Shown in pieces: positions 1 to 11,463 of a stretch of 64,000 nt of DNA. Made by a program: the position numbers and the translations under genes. Source of the DNA: Nannochloropsis oceanica (lineage: Eukaryota; Sar; Eustigmatophyceae; Eustigmatales; Monodopsidaceae). How positions within the stretch are numbered: position 1 is the first letter of the stretch; each line of letters begins with the position of its first letter. Location of the stretch: contig CP038126.1 in assembly GCA_004519485.1 (NCBI GenBank), forward strand, positions 372,001 to 436,000, given 5' to 3'. The notes under the pieces are model-generated. The model saw nothing but the letters and a program-made list of their open reading frames with translations. It was not told where the DNA came from and did not search any database.

Positions 1-610
1 GGCGGTGTGGGAAACACCTTAGACAGCTTTCTCAGTAAGATGTTATTGTGAAGAAATATCTTGCAAGGACGTGCTCAGAACGCCTCCTCTGCAAGGCGAG
101 CAGGATGAGGGAAGAGGGGCGGAGCGGGTCTCCAATAGTTCGCTGAATACAAGACCTTTTGTTGCAAGTAATGCTTGTTTTGTTGAATTTTTACTCAAGA
201 TGTAAGAAATATTTTCAGGATGAATTGTGGTACGTCTGATGCGTCTTCTAGCGACGGGATTTGTTCGACCGATGGTTTGACAAGCTCTGCGTACAGTATC
301 ATGGGCCACGAAGGCACGTACATTCGTCTTCAGAGTAATCTTTCTGCGTGTAAGTGTGTGCATGCTTTTAAACCAAGCAAGGATGCTTAAATAAAGAGGT
401 GCGTTTTGTGCAAGGCTCATTTATCTATTGTCATGGACTGGCTCGCGTAAAGGCAGCACCTATATGTAAAATCAGTCGCTTGGTGCAGAAGGAAGACAGA
501 TGCCAATGGAGGTATACTACTGAGTATTAAAATCCCGTGGCGTTAAAAGAAACAGGATTCGTAAGAATCGCGAAACAAATAAGCTGGACCCAGCAAAATT
601 GTTTCTTTCT
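1..610. other. No supported gene
   Basis: Unremarkable sequence beyond the 3' end of the first minus-strand gene. A 125-codon open frame lies on the minus strand (43-420), but its product matches no family I know and shows no domain, signal or splice context, so I do not call it a gene. Confidence 0.5.
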
Positions 611-1383
611 TTAAGCATCGAGCTCCTTTCCTTCGTCTTCGTACTTCGCATTAATGATGTGGGCGTGTTGGTGCATGTCGCTCATCATCTCCACCACGTC
701 CAAGTGCTCTGGTTCGAAGACCTGAGTGCTCCCATCAAGGTACCTGAGGGGGGAGGGTGGGGAGGGAGGGAGAGAGGTAGGGGTGTGAGTTAAAAGGGAT
801 TGGAGATAGAGGTGGTTCCACGCACGCATCCAAGTATTAAAAAATCACACTTCCGGTGCATGTCACCAAATTATTAAAATCCTAAAGCCCTTCCTGCTGT
901 CCAATTTGATTTTTCCCATGTTCCCATTTTCCCTCCCTCCCTTTTTCCCTCCTTCCTCACTTGATCGCTACTGTTGGGGCCGCCTTCCTGTTGTGTGTCT
1001 CCACGTTGATCACACACTTGGGATTGGCTTTTCGAAAGCGTGGTACGGAAATTGCGCGCCAGAATTCACGCGTGCTTGAGAGGCGATGATCTGACCAAGG
1101 GTTGAGGCTGCGGGGAAGGATGGAGGGAGGGAGAGGTGAGCACAGTGGGGAGGATTCTCTCAACATGACAACACGGGGAGCAAGTAAGAGCCCGACGCAA
1201 GGAGCCATAGGATGGGCCAGAGGCAAGGGACACACATAGAGACACACTGCAGCGGAGAGAAGAAGGAAAAACAAGACGGATGGGGAAGGGTTCTGATTCA
1301 CACCTGACGTCGACTTGGGTGATGAAACGAAAGAGGTGGGTGGACTGGGCCTTGGCGACGCGAAAGAGGGGCCGTACTCCCAT
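611..1383 (-). CDS. Mitochondrial L51/S25/CI-B8-domain protein (ribosomal mL43/mS25 type)
   Basis: Three exons, 1304-1383, 961-1107 and 611-743, join in phase (80+147+133 nt) to give 119 residues. The core reads STREFWRAI, RFRKANPKCVINVET and KYLDGSTQVF. This resembles the thioredoxin-like L51/S25/CI-B8 fold shared by mitochondrial ribosomal proteins mL43 and mS25 and complex I subunit NDUFA2. The S-x-x-TREF and KANP motifs are typical, and the YLDG strand is closest to mS25. Its role is therefore probably structural, in the mitochondrial ribosome or complex I; I cannot say which. The start at 1383 has an AGCCATGG context and gives a basic, Arg/Lys-rich N-terminus suited to mitochondrial import. 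Both introns end in C/T-rich acceptors. Confidence 0.72.
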
Positions 1384-1978
1384 GGCTTGTGCTTCGGCTG
1401 GCTTGAAGGCTTGTGTAGAGGGGGACGCAGGAATGAGTCGGTGCGAAGGGGCAGCAAATATGGACGACGATGAGGGTGATATGGCTGCGATCCGTGGTAG
1501 GTTGCTTTGCCTCTAGAGATTAAATTGCGCCTGCTTGGAAAATCTACCTGGAACCCTTTGGACAGGGTACGACGCAGTGCTTGTAGGTGTATGGTGTGTG
1601 TATGTGTGAGTCTGTGTGGCTTTGTGCTTCAATTGCAGGGGTGGCAAGCAAGCAGCACCCTCATGCATGCATGATCAGCAAGCAAGCAGCGTGCAACGGC
1701 GATGAAGCAGTGTCCTAGGCACCCATGTCCTCGTCGCCATTCAAGAGCGTGTGTGTCGCGCACGGGATGCACTCGTCCATTGCCGTGCCTGAGCTTTTCA
1801 TCCGCATGAGCTGCATATCGGAAATGTGGAGGCAGCTTTCCCTCATGACCGCCATACTCGACCATCGCTTCCACCTCCCCACCTGAAGTTTCTTCCAAAT
1901 CGCGAGGCCTCACGCCACCACTTCACCCCATCTACTCTCACAGACAGGCAAAGCGCACACGGACGGCCCAAGCGAAAA
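1384..1978. other. Divergent intergenic region
   Basis: Separates the divergent L51/S25/CI-B8 gene (minus) and RanGAP gene (plus), so it should hold both promoters. I see no TATA-like box or repeat that stands out. Confidence 0.4.
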
Positions 1979-3911
1979 ATGGCCTCCACCTTCACCCCGG
2001 ACCATGAAGACGAAGAAGCCCACCGACTTTTCCTAGCCCGAAACCCTTCCTTCGTCCTCCGCGGAGCCCGTGAGAATGTCGACGCCGCCCGTGCCGCTGC
2101 GCTCGTGGCCGAGTCCCTCGACCAGCTCAGATTGGACCTTGCAAAAGCTGCAGACGCAGCGGCGGTGATAGAAACGAAAGATGAGGAAAATGGAGGGAAC
2201 GGAGGAAAGAAGGGAGGCTGTAAACGCGTGCAGCTTTCTAACAAGTCCTTGTCTGAGGAAGCGGCCAAAGTGGTAGCCGATGCTTTGAGAAACTTAGGGG
2301 AGGAAATCGAGCATGCTGATATCTCAGACATCATTGCTGGAAAACATGAGGATGAAGCGTTGAGGGTCCTCGAGATTGGTAAGTTTACAAGGAATGGAGG
2401 GAAGGAGGGAAGTAAGTAGGGAAGGAGGGACGGAGGGAGGGAAGGGGATGTCTATGATGATGTAATTATTTCTGCTGCATTTATGATGGCAGAAAATGCG
2501 GCGCATAGCATGCAGTAGCTAAGCAAATTGATGCCATTAGTTTAATGCGCAGGTGCTTTTTTTTCTTTGTGCCTCATGTCACGTGCGATGGAGCATCCAC
2601 CTTCCATCCATCCACTCATCGCCCCTCTATCTACCTACCTACCTACCTACCTCCCTCCCTCCCTCCCTCTCCCTCCTCTTAGTCTCGTCCTCCCTTGCCC
2701 ACCAGCCCCTCATCAGCATCAATCTCAGCGACAACGCCCTGGGCGAGAAGGGATTGATTGCCTGCTCCTCCCTCCTCACTGCCCAACCCCTCCTACAGTC
2801 CTTCTTCGTCTGCAATAACGGCCTCAGTGCCACGGCCACAGCCACCGTCGCCTCCCTCCTGATGTACCGCACTCCCACCCTCCTTCGTGTGCTGCATTTT
2901 TACAACAACATGTCCGGGGATGAGGGTGCGGTGGCGTTTGCTTCCCTTTTGCCTCACTGCCCTTTACTGGAGGACTTGCGGTTCTCGGGGACGCGGGCGG
3001 GGAGGAAGGGGAGCGCGGCGTTTATCAACACGCTGTGGGAGGAAGCGACGGGAAAGGGAGGAGCCGAAGGAGGGGGGGGAGGAGGGAAGGAGGGAGGGGG
3101 GAGGTTGACGGGATTGAAGAAGGTCGACTTGGCGGATAACTTTTTTGGAGGGGGGGAGGAGGGCGGGACGGAGGGAGGGTTGTCTGTGGCCGGGAAGCTG
3201 GCCGAGGCTCTAGGAGCACAGCAAGGTCTCGAGTGGTTGAATTTAAGGGATTGTGGGTTGGAGGACACAGGGGTGAAGGCGGTACTGAAGAGCGTGAGTG
3301 GGAAATGCCGAGCCGTTAAGCGACTGGACCTGTCGGGGAATGAGATGACGAGGTCTTGCGGCAAGGCTCTGGGGAGGGCAGTGGCGAGGTGGGGAGGGAG
3401 GGAGGAAGGAAAAGGGGGGTTAACGCATTTATATCTGGAGGAGAACGAATTGGGGAGTCCGGGAGCAAAGGCACTGGCGGAGGGAGGGGGGAAGGGAGGG
3501 TTGAGGCGTTGTGGGGCGTTACTGTATTTGAATTTAAATTATAACGAGGTGGGACGGACGGGAGCCGTGGCCGTGGTGAGGGCGCTGGTGGAGAGGGAGG
3601 GAGGGTGGAAGGGAAGGGGGGAGGGCAGGAAGAGGATGACGAGGGTGGAGATGGAGGGGAATCAGGTGGGGGAAGAAGGGAGGGAGCAGATGAGGGCGTT
3701 GTTGGAAAGGGAGGGATTGGGCATTATGCTAGGGCCGATGGAGGAGGATGAGGAAGGGGAGGAGGAGGAGGAGGAGGAGGAGGAGGAGGAGGAGGAGGAG
3801 GAGGAGGAAGAGGACGAGGAGGACGAGGAGGAGAGTGAGGAGGAGGAGGAAGGGGAGGATGAGGGAGGGGTGGAGGACTTGATCAAGGGGGTGGAGAAGG
3901 TGACGATATAA
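1979..3911 (+). CDS. Ran GTPase-activating protein (RanGAP)
   Basis: Two exons, 1979-2378 and 2683-3911, give 542 residues. RanGAP stimulates GTP hydrolysis by Ran on the cytoplasmic side of nuclear pores and so drives nucleocytoplasmic transport. Residues around 75-135 (LSNKSLSEEAAKVVADAL, then DIIAGKHEDEALRVLEI) and the following INLSDNALGEKG closely resemble plant RanGAP just before and within its first leucine-rich repeats. Further repeats follow: FYNNMSGDEGA, KKVDLADNFFG, KRLDLSGNEMT, LYLEENELGSPGA and LNLNYNEVGRTGA. The tail is a long Glu/Asp run encoded by a GAG/GAC repeat, as in other RanGAPs. No plant WPP domain is visible; the N-terminus is instead a short Ala-rich helix. Glycine/arginine-rich (GGGA)n inserts lie between repeats. 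The acceptor at 2681-2682 was chosen over one 23 nt downstream because only it keeps phase and restores the family sequence. Confidence 0.9.
3745..3850 (+). repeat. GAG triplet repeat coding the acidic tail of RanGAP
   Basis: Near-perfect (GAG)n with GAC/GAA interruptions. It encodes the poly-Glu/Asp tail, so its length is probably variable between strains. Confidence 0.85.
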
Positions 3912-5571
3912 AGAGGGAGGGAGGGAGGGAGGGAGGGAGGGTTGGAAAGGCTGGGTAGGTAGTTGAATTCTGTAGGATTAAGAAAGAATAAGGAAGAGGA
4001 GAGGAGCTCGTTCTCCTTTTTCTCCTTTCGCGCCATTTCCTCCTTGTCGTTCTTCTCGTCCTCCTTCTTTTTCTTCGTGTTTGTCTCGCCATATGCACAC
4101 ATAACAAAGATATCCCCATACACACCCCCATTGACACACATATACACACACGCACATGTCCAAAGCCCAAGCTGGATGTAGCTCTTGCTGCTTCCCCTCA
4201 CTTTTATTGCTGTCTTGGTTCGTCGTTGCTGCTCCTGATCCTCCTCCTTGTCCTCCTCCTCCTCCTCCTCCGCCTTTTCGTCTTTTCCGGTCTTGGTCAC
4301 TCTTTTTTTACACAGAAATTCCTTGCATATACCTGGACATGCACACAAAGTGGTAATTTTGATTGCGCTCACCGTCTTTTGATTTTCCCTCCCTTCCATT
4401 CCCTCCCTCCCTCCTTCCCTCCCTGCTTCCTGACTTCTCCCTTCCCCTACTTCTCGACGCAAAACGCCACCACATGTCCATGTCCCACTCAATTCCTTTC
4501 ATCCTCCCTCCTCCCCCTCTTGTTTATTTTCCCGCGTTCGTCACCATCGCCCACCACAGCAACAATGCCCTCAACTCTTCCGACCCCTTCCCCCCCCCCC
4601 TTCCATTCCCCGGCCCTCCTCCTCGGAGCAAAGCAGAAGGATTTAAAGGTTTCAGCATCATCTCTTTCTCCTTCAAGAAGACGTGTGTCTCATGTTTGCG
4701 TTGCGCCCGACGGACGGCGGCGCTGGAGTCGTGAGAGAGAGAAGGGGCTTTCCTGCCAGTACCTGATGAGGGAGGAGGGAGGGAGGGAGGGAGGGAGGGA
4801 GGGAGAGAGAAAAGAAGGGAAGGAGTAAGGTGCGATGCGACGATATAAGTTCGAAATTATTCGCCATAGATGATATAGAACTGTATCTCTTGTCTGCACG
4901 AAAGGTGATGTGTCAAGGGGGAAACGGAGAGGCTGGGATATAGTGGGAAAGAGGAGGAAGTAATGCCGCCAGGTTTAGCTGTCGACCTCGGCCGCATACC
5001 CTTCTTCATGTCGTGCGTGTGGCGGGGCGGGCGTAAAAAGGCAGGCATAAGGCTTTTTCACGTTGGGTGGAAATTGCTTGAGGTTGTGCGTGTGGGGGGT
5101 AGGATGGGGAAAGAGGGCAGACGAGGGAACGTGAGTGTCCGGCGGCTGAGGGACCGACAACCATGGGATGCCCAACCCCTCTCTCGGGGTTGCTTCCAAG
5201 CACAACGAGGACACGTAAGGCGCCTTGCAGACGCTGCCCACTGGGTGAAAGGCAATATTACGGTTGTGAAAGGACAAGGAGTTAGGGAGGGCAAGGCTGC
5301 TTTGTTCTGTTTTGTGTTGTGGCGCGGGGTATTATGGGGGGAGGGAGGTTATCCTCAGGCTGGATCCCTCCACCAAGCAGCACACAGCACTCGTACATGG
5401 GCAAAGCGGCCTGTTGACGTGATGACTGCAGCATGGCACTTGGCGCATGGGCGTGTGCCTGCACCCATTTCCCTGTTGTTGTTGTTGAGGCTCGCCGAAA
5501 CCTCTTCAGCTCCTCTGCCCTCATGCCTTGACAACACCAATGCCCTTACGCACCACGAAACAGCAACCAAA
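3912..5571. other. Intergenic, C/T-rich; no supported gene
   Basis: Holds the RanGAP 3' flank, which begins with a (GGGA)n tract, and the upstream region of the GH125 gene. Short (CCT)n and (TCCC)n tracts occur at about 4226-4275, 4395-4430 and 4777-4805. Open frames on both strands (for example 4975-5277 minus, and 4565-4828 plus) show no recognisable family. The open frame continues upstream of the GH125 start, but without homology. Confidence 0.45.
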
Positions 5572-8357
5572 ATGCCTCGACGAGGAGGGGTAGAAGGAAT
5601 TGCCGTCGGAAGACTACGAAGACAACGTGGTATCGTGCTTCCCGTAATCCTTTGCCTTCTTTTCCCTTCTGCCGCCGGTCTGGGTCAGGTGCGTCTTGTT
5701 CTCCTCTCCCACCTCTCCATCACACCCGTCCTTCTCACGCACACCCTCCGCCCTTTCTCTCCCCTTTCTCTCCCCTTTCTCTCAAAATATTAGAATTTGA
5801 CCCTGCAACGCCCCCCTCCCGAAAATCGCAAGTTTAGAAGTACCGTAATAGACGAGTATTTGCAGAGCCTCTTTCCGCGATTCAAAGACCCGGACCTGGC
5901 TGTGCTCTTCTCCAATTGTTGTACGTGGATGGGAGGAAAGGTGTACAGGGAGGGGGATAGGGGGGATGGAATGGGGAATAGAGGAGGGGAGGGAACGCGA
6001 ACCGGGAGAGTACGACAGGTAATGAGGACGATAATAATGGAGCCTCCCCCTACCCCCCTGTCCCCCCTCGCCCCCTTCCCACCCGCAGTGCCCAACACCC
6101 TTGACACGACGGTCTTCCACACCAATGACACGGACACATTCATCATAACCGGTGACATCCCTGCCATGTGGATGCGAGATAGCGCTTTTCAGGTCATGCC
6201 CTACATGAAGTTTACCAAGCAGGACCCGGCATTGAAGAAGATGGTAGGGAGGGAGAAAGGAAAGGAGGGAGGAAGGGAAGGAGGGGGGTCTGTTATGTGG
6301 ATGCAATGTGACACCTTCCATGACGAGTACCAAGCCCGACCCGCCTGTGAAGAAGAATAAATCAATCCTGGATGCCACACCCACCCTATTTCCCTCCCTC
6401 CCTCCCTCCCTTCTCCCTCCAGATTTGTGGCTTGATCAACCGTCAAGCCTACTCCCTTGTTCACGTCCATCCGTACGCCAATGCCTTTAACTTCAATGAC
6501 AGGTACCTCCCCCCTTCCTCCCTTCCTCCCTCCCTCCCACCCGCCCTTCGTTGCGTCACCCTCCCTCCCTCCCTCCCTCCCTCCTTCCTTCCCTCCTTCC
6601 CTCCCTCCCTCCCTCCCTCCTTCCAGTGACCCCACCCAAGGCCACCAGGGCGATCAAGTGCATCCTCCTATGAATGCTGGTGTGTGGGAGGGGAAATACG
6701 AGCTGGATTCTCTGGCCGCCTTCCTTCGTCTTTCGCGCATTTATTACCAGGAGACGGGAGACATTTCCTGCTTCCTCTACGCCGGCCCTGCTCCTGCTGC
6801 TGCTTCTACTCCTGCTGCTGCTGCTTCTGTTCCTGATGCTTCTGCCCATAGTTCTTCTTCAACACCTTCCTCCTCCTCCTCCTCCTCCTCCTCCTCGTCT
6901 GTGGTGGAAGAGAAGAAGGGAGAGGTGAAGGGGAAAGATGAGGGGGAGGAGGGAAAGAAGAAACTGAAGGAGGGGGACGAGGAGCAGATAGAGAGAGGGA
7001 GGGAGGTAGGGGGGGAGTCTCTGTGGCTGCGGGCTGTCTCCCTCGTCCTTGACACTCTGCAAGATCAACAGGCAGGCACCGTGGAAGAGCTTCCCTCCCT
7101 CCCTCCCTCCTTCCCTCCCTCCCACCCTCCCTCGGACACGCCCCCCCTCGCCTTTTCCTCCTCCTCCTCCTCCTCCCCTCCTTACACCTTTCGACGGACC
7201 ACTACCGTAGGGAGCGAGACTCTGTGGGGGGGAAGGGGGGAGGGAGGGGTGGCCCAACGGTGTGGGCTGGTTAAATCGCCTTTCCGTCCCTCGGACGATG
7301 CCTCCCTCCTTCCCTTCCATGTCCCCAGTAATGCTATGGTGTCCATGGAGCTGAAAGGAGTGGGAAGAATGATCTTGGGCGGAGGGTGGGAGGGAGGGAG
7401 GGAGGGAGAGAGGGAGGGGCTGGGGAGACGGTGTATGGCCATGGGGGAGGAGATCGGGACGGCAGTGGAAGAGGAGGGGGTGATATGGGTGAAGAGGAGG
7501 AAGGGAGGGAGTAAGGGGAATGTGGATGTGGTGGAGGAGGAGGAGGAGGAGGAAGGGAGTGGTGATGAGGGAAGAGGAGGAGGAGGAGGAGGAGGAGTAG
7601 GAGGGGGCTGTCCGATGGGTGACGTGGAGTCGATTTATGCGTATGAGGTGAGAAAGAAGGAAGGAGGGAGGGTGGGAGGGCGGGAGGGAGGGATACGGAT
7701 GCTCGCATCTGATGCATGTAGTCGTCAACATGGCTATTCTCACCCCCTTCCTTCCCTCTCTCCCTCCTTCCCTCCCTCCGCAGGTCGATGGCTTTGGATC
7801 ATCCTTCCTGGGAGATGACGCTGGGATCCCTTCCCTTCTCTCTCTCCCCTACCTCGGTTACTGCCCTCCCTCCCTCCCTCTCTATCAGAGGACACGGGCA
7901 TTCGCCCTCTCTTCGCGCAATTCGTACTATTACGTCGGGAGGGAAGGCGGGGGGGAGGGAGGGGCGCATTTGGGAGCAGGATGGATCTGGCCCATGGGGT
8001 TGATCGTGAGGGGATTAACGGCGGAGGGAGGGAAGGAGGGGGGGGAGGAGGTGATGGAGGTGTTGGAGATGCTGATGAGGTCGAGTGCAGGCACTGGCTT
8101 TGTGCATGAGGTAAAGGGGGGAGGGAAGGAAGGAAAAAGGGAGGGAGAATGCATGTGCGCTTCTTGCCATGGATCCACTATGTTTGAAGGACTTCATTCA
8201 CCGATTTCCCTCCCTCCCTCCTTCCATTTTACAGGCCTTCTGGAAGGACGACGTGACCGTGTACACCCGTCCATGGTTCTCCTGGGTCAATGGCTTGTTT
8301 GCCGAGCTGGTGATGAAGATCATCGAAGAGCGCCCGGCCTTGATTTTGAAGGAGTGA
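5572..8357 (+). CDS. GH125 exo-alpha-1,6-mannosidase, secretory
   Basis: Seven exons (5572-5688, 5794-5920, 6089-6243, 6423-6502, 6627-7647, 7784-8110, 8235-8357) give 649 residues. GH125 enzymes remove terminal alpha-1,6-mannose by an inverting, metal-independent mechanism. Family blocks in order: PNTLDTTV; ITGDIPAMWMRDS; CGLINRQAY; GVWEGKYELDSLA; RPSDDAS; FHVPSNAMVSMEL; DDAGIPSLLSLPYLGY; GWIWPMGLIVRGLT; FVHE; YTRPWFSWVNGLFAELV. Exon 1 encodes a basic start and hydrophobic core (IVLPVILCLLF) ending Ala-Gly-Leu-Gly, a signal peptide; this fixed the start at 5572. Exon 5 carries unusually long low-complexity inserts (Ala/Ser, Glu/Lys, Ser/Pro and Gly runs) between conserved blocks. They are in frame and probably form surface loops. 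A role in glycoprotein or cell-wall mannan turnover is inference. Confidence 0.92.
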
Positions 8358-8751
8358 GTGAGGGAAATGGAGGGGAGGAAGGGTGGAAATAGGAGGGTGA
8401 GAGTCATGTGGGAGGGATGGAGAAAGGAAGGGAGGGAGGGAGGGTCAGGGAGGGGGGTTAAAAAATAAGACTTGTAAAAAGACAGCTGCTTGAAGAGGCC
8501 GAACAAAAAGAAATTAATATATGGAGATAGAGAAATAGTAAGGATACCTGGCTACGCGCTTTGTCGCTATTTATCTATTCCTTTTCTTCTCTTTCTCTTT
8601 CAATATTCTCGTGCCGTGTCTCATGTGTAGCTACTTTCGATATATCGTCCTCTTCTACCATCAGTCTCTTCCAATCTCTCGCGTTAGCGCCCCAAAGCTG
8701 CTTTCATCGTGCCCTCTGTACCTCGTCGTCCTCATTTATAACTCTGTCTCC
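8358..8751. other. Convergent 3' region
   Basis: Lies between the stop of the GH125 gene (plus) and the stop of the flavoprotein gene (minus). It holds a (GGGA)n stretch near 8395-8455 and otherwise ordinary AT-richer sequence, presumably 3' UTRs. Confidence 0.4.
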
Positions 8752-10647
8752 TTAATTCTCCTCCTCCTTGTCCTCGTCCTTGTCCTCGTCCTCGCACAGG
8801 ACATCAAATGGATTATTAAACGCGTGGATGTTTCTCGTTGCTTCCTTCTTCTTCCCCACCTGCCCGTCTTCCGTTTCCTCCTCCTCCCTTCTCTCTGCTC
8901 GTATCACGTCTGCCAAGAGCCGAGACGCCGTCATTGCTCCTGTCAAGTTCGCCGCATCAGGTCCCACCTGTAACGCAGCATAGGGCCCCATCACGTGGAC
9001 CTTCATCTCTTTGTCTGCCCCTTGCAAATTCAAGCGCAAGGACGGTCCGACAACGGGAAAGCCTTGGCAGGTGGTCGGAGTCGGGGTTGGGATTGCCATT
9101 TTTTCTGCTATCTGGTCGTTCACTTGAGGGATCAGCAAGGGGGAGAGCAAGGGATCTTTCGTTACATCGACGGCACTGCCGGTGGCAAGCAACAGACGGT
9201 CTACCCTGGGAAGGACGACGCCCGTGCTGAGGGTGACGCAAAAGGACGAAGGCAAACAAGTCGAAGAGGATGAAAACGCCAACGGCAAAATGCCGGTGAC
9301 CTCCGCCTCCTCGTACATGACAACCTTGCCTCCTGCTCGCTCCATCAATGTCCTCAGCTCCTTCATAATGACCGGACTAATGGACCCTCCCGGACGCGCA
9401 GTCCGAAGGGTACGGACGCGTTCTTCCACAGGTTGCCCCCGGTAGTCAGATAACAGCAAATGCCGCGCCCGACCGACCCAGGCCAGGTCCACACAAAATT
9501 CCTGGACGCGGACTTGACGACGTGTCAGCAGGGTAACAGAGGCCGCGCCGTGCCGGTGTGCAGAGAGCACCAGGTGGGCAGACGTCAAACCGCCTCCGAC
9601 AACGAGCACATGTTGGCCCCGATAGAGGGATACCGGCGATTTCAGGCCTAGGCCGAGGAGCTCGTTGGAGTGCAGAATAGTCGGGATGACAACGGACGAC
9701 GGGGTTTTCCGCACAGATGGCATGGTTGTTCCATCGTTTCCTTTAGCCATGCTCTGCACTATATCATTCCTCGACTCCACATTCTCTTGGACCTCTTTCG
9801 TCTCCTCCATCGGCTCTTGCCCCTCCTTCTCTGTCCGCTCGATCACAGCGATGCGCTTCAATCCATGATAAGGCAATGCCCACTCCGGAATCCGGGGCCG
9901 ACCATTTGGGCCCATGCAACAGATTACACGTCCTGCTCGCATGATTTGCCCGTCTGACAGCTTTATGATCACGTCATTGCTCTCGTCTTGCGCACGAGTC
10001 AGGGATATTGCTGAAGCTGCGACCACCTTGTCTCCAAGGTTGTATCGATTCACCAACCCATGGCAGAGCCGCGCAAAGGCTGTGGTTGACGGACGGGCGT
10101 AGAGAAACTCCCGATCTTCGAGAAAAGGCTTAATATGGTTGGTACATATGCTCTTAATTTTGCTGCTGCGTTTTTTATTGCCGTTGCTGCTGCTGCTGGC
10201 AGTAGTCTTCTTCCCCTTCCGCAAGATTTGAGCGTTCCATTCGGTCAGGTCCACATCTGTAGAAGGCTCGCCGCTGCGACAAATTGTCCGCTTGCATTCT
10301 TTGTAGTCGGCACAAGCGGCTTCGAACAATGCCAGCTCGGTGCGAGGATCGGGATGGGCCAGCATGGGCGAACGCAAGGTGGGGATCTCGAAGAAAGCAA
10401 AGGCTTGACTCCATCCATTTAGCCACTTCCCGGCTTGATCGACGATCATAATATCTGCAGGTTTGCACACAGGCCCTTGTTGGTTGGCCAGGTGTCGGAC
10501 GCGTGTGTTGGCGGTCAGAGCAGCATCATCGTCGAGAGAGAAGGGCTGGGAGTCGAGCAAGGCCGCAGCGAGGGCCAAGGCCTGTGGGCCGGCGCCGAGG
10601 ATGCAAATCGGGACACGGCGGGGATTTCCACATTCAATCGGGGCCAT
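8752..10647 (-). CDS. FAD/NAD(P)H-dependent monooxygenase-like protein (ornithine/lysine N-hydroxylase-like fold)
   Basis: Single exon, 631 residues. The N-terminus shows an FAD-binding Rossmann motif, ILGAGPQALALAAAL (residues about 16-30). A second dinucleotide motif, VLVVGGGLTSAH, lies mid-protein, followed by VTLLTRRQ, the usual layout for NADPH binding in flavin monooxygenases. A C-terminal ATGSAVDV resembles the ATG motif of the same fold, and FFEIPTLRSPMLAHPDP resembles the substrate-side loop of siderophore-type N-hydroxylases. The likely chemistry is NADPH-dependent flavin hydroxylation or a related oxidation; the substrate is unknown. Low-complexity inserts (Ser/Asn/Lys at about 150, Glu-rich at about 285 and the C-terminus) separate conserved blocks. 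There is no signal peptide. The gene is divergent from the GH17 gene. It could also be a generic pyridine-nucleotide oxidoreductase. Confidence 0.8.
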   Translation of the reverse strand: MAPIECGNPRRVPICILGAGPQALALAAALLDSQPFSLDDDAALTANTRVRHLANQQGPVCKPADIMIVDQAGKWLNGWSQAFAFFEIPTLRSPMLAHPDPRTELALFEAACADYKECKRTICRSGEPSTDVDLTEWNAQILRKGKKTTASSSSNGNKKRSSKIKSICTNHIKPFLEDREFLYARPSTTAFARLCHGLVNRYNLGDKVVAASAISLTRAQDESNDVIIKLSDGQIMRAGRVICCMGPNGRPRIPEWALPYHGLKRIAVIERTEKEGQEPMEETKEVQENVESRNDIVQSMAKGNDGTTMPSVRKTPSSVVIPTILHSNELLGLGLKSPVSLYRGQHVLVVGGGLTSAHLVLSAHRHGAASVTLLTRRQVRVQEFCVDLAWVGRARHLLLSDYRGQPVEERVRTLRTARPGGSISPVIMKELRTLMERAGGKVVMYEEAEVTGILPLAFSSSSTCLPSSFCVTLSTGVVLPRVDRLLLATGSAVDVTKDPLLSPLLIPQVNDQIAEKMAIPTPTPTTCQGFPVVGPSLRLNLQGADKEMKVHVMGPYAALQVGPDAANLTGAMTASRLLADVIRAERREEEETEDGQVGKKKEATRNIHAFNNPFDVLCEDEDKDEDKEEEN

Positions 10648-11463
10648 GATTGAGAGAGTCGGTGAATAGTCTGTCGCTTGTCAGTGGATCTGTCGGGACA
10701 TTTTTTTGGAAGGTTTAAGTGAGGTGGGGAGGCTCGAAGGAGTGGGGGAGCTGGGGGGCCAAGTCGAGCTCGAAGGAGTGCCCGTATCACACGGCATTGA
10801 CGATACAGAGATGACAGGGAAGGGAGATTGACAAACAATATCTTGAGCATTACTTATAATTTAAGTCATGCCATGCATTGTGCTTCTGCCGTGGTCGTGT
10901 GCCCTTAGAATATTATTGTCGTCGGACAAGGAACAAAGTGGTGTAGCACATTAGGGGAAAGGACATCCTCATGGCGAGCTTAAAAAGTGCCTTATGGAAG
11001 AGCACGCCAGCTCCATAAGATCCATCCAAGCCTATCCTGTCCTGTGCGTAGAAGCACACACATCCACAGACAAAGCAAAAGAAGGAAAGCAAGGGGCGTA
11101 AATGCACACATCCACTTGCGGTCGTCGTCGGAGTAGCAGGCGGGTTTCGACGCGGCAGCACCCAGATCATGTCCCACACGGTAACGATGGCGCATATCAC
11201 GCGTACGGGTTGGGCCAAATGCACTGTTTTGAGACTCTACGACCCGCTCTCTGTGATTCTTGTGCATCACACCTTGATGTATACATGTTGGCCTTGCGTT
11301 TTCCCTTCGGGCATTACCACGCCCGTCTCATACCCAAGCTCGCCGACAAGCCCGAGATCGTTTGGCGATTAAGCTTGGCCAAGCCACCCCCCACCCCCCA
11401 TCGAACAGCCCTCTTTCCACACGACCGGCTTCCACAACCGCACAAACACACAATAACAGAGGC
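10648..11463. other. Divergent intergenic region
   Basis: Shared upstream region of the flavoprotein gene (minus) and the GH17 gene (plus). Small open frames occur on both strands but show no family match. No repeat of note. Confidence 0.4.

Noticed and set aside
43-420. 125-codon minus frame
   Set aside because: No domain, no splice signals, no homology I can recognise.
3662-4492. 276-codon minus frame with Ser/Pro-rich end
   Set aside because: Antisense reading of the RanGAP GAG repeat and its 3' flank; no family resemblance.
6859-7743. 294-codon minus frame over the GH125 gene
   Set aside because: Made of Ser-Leu-Pro-Pro repeats, the complement of (GGGA)n; the plus strand holds clear GH125 motifs.
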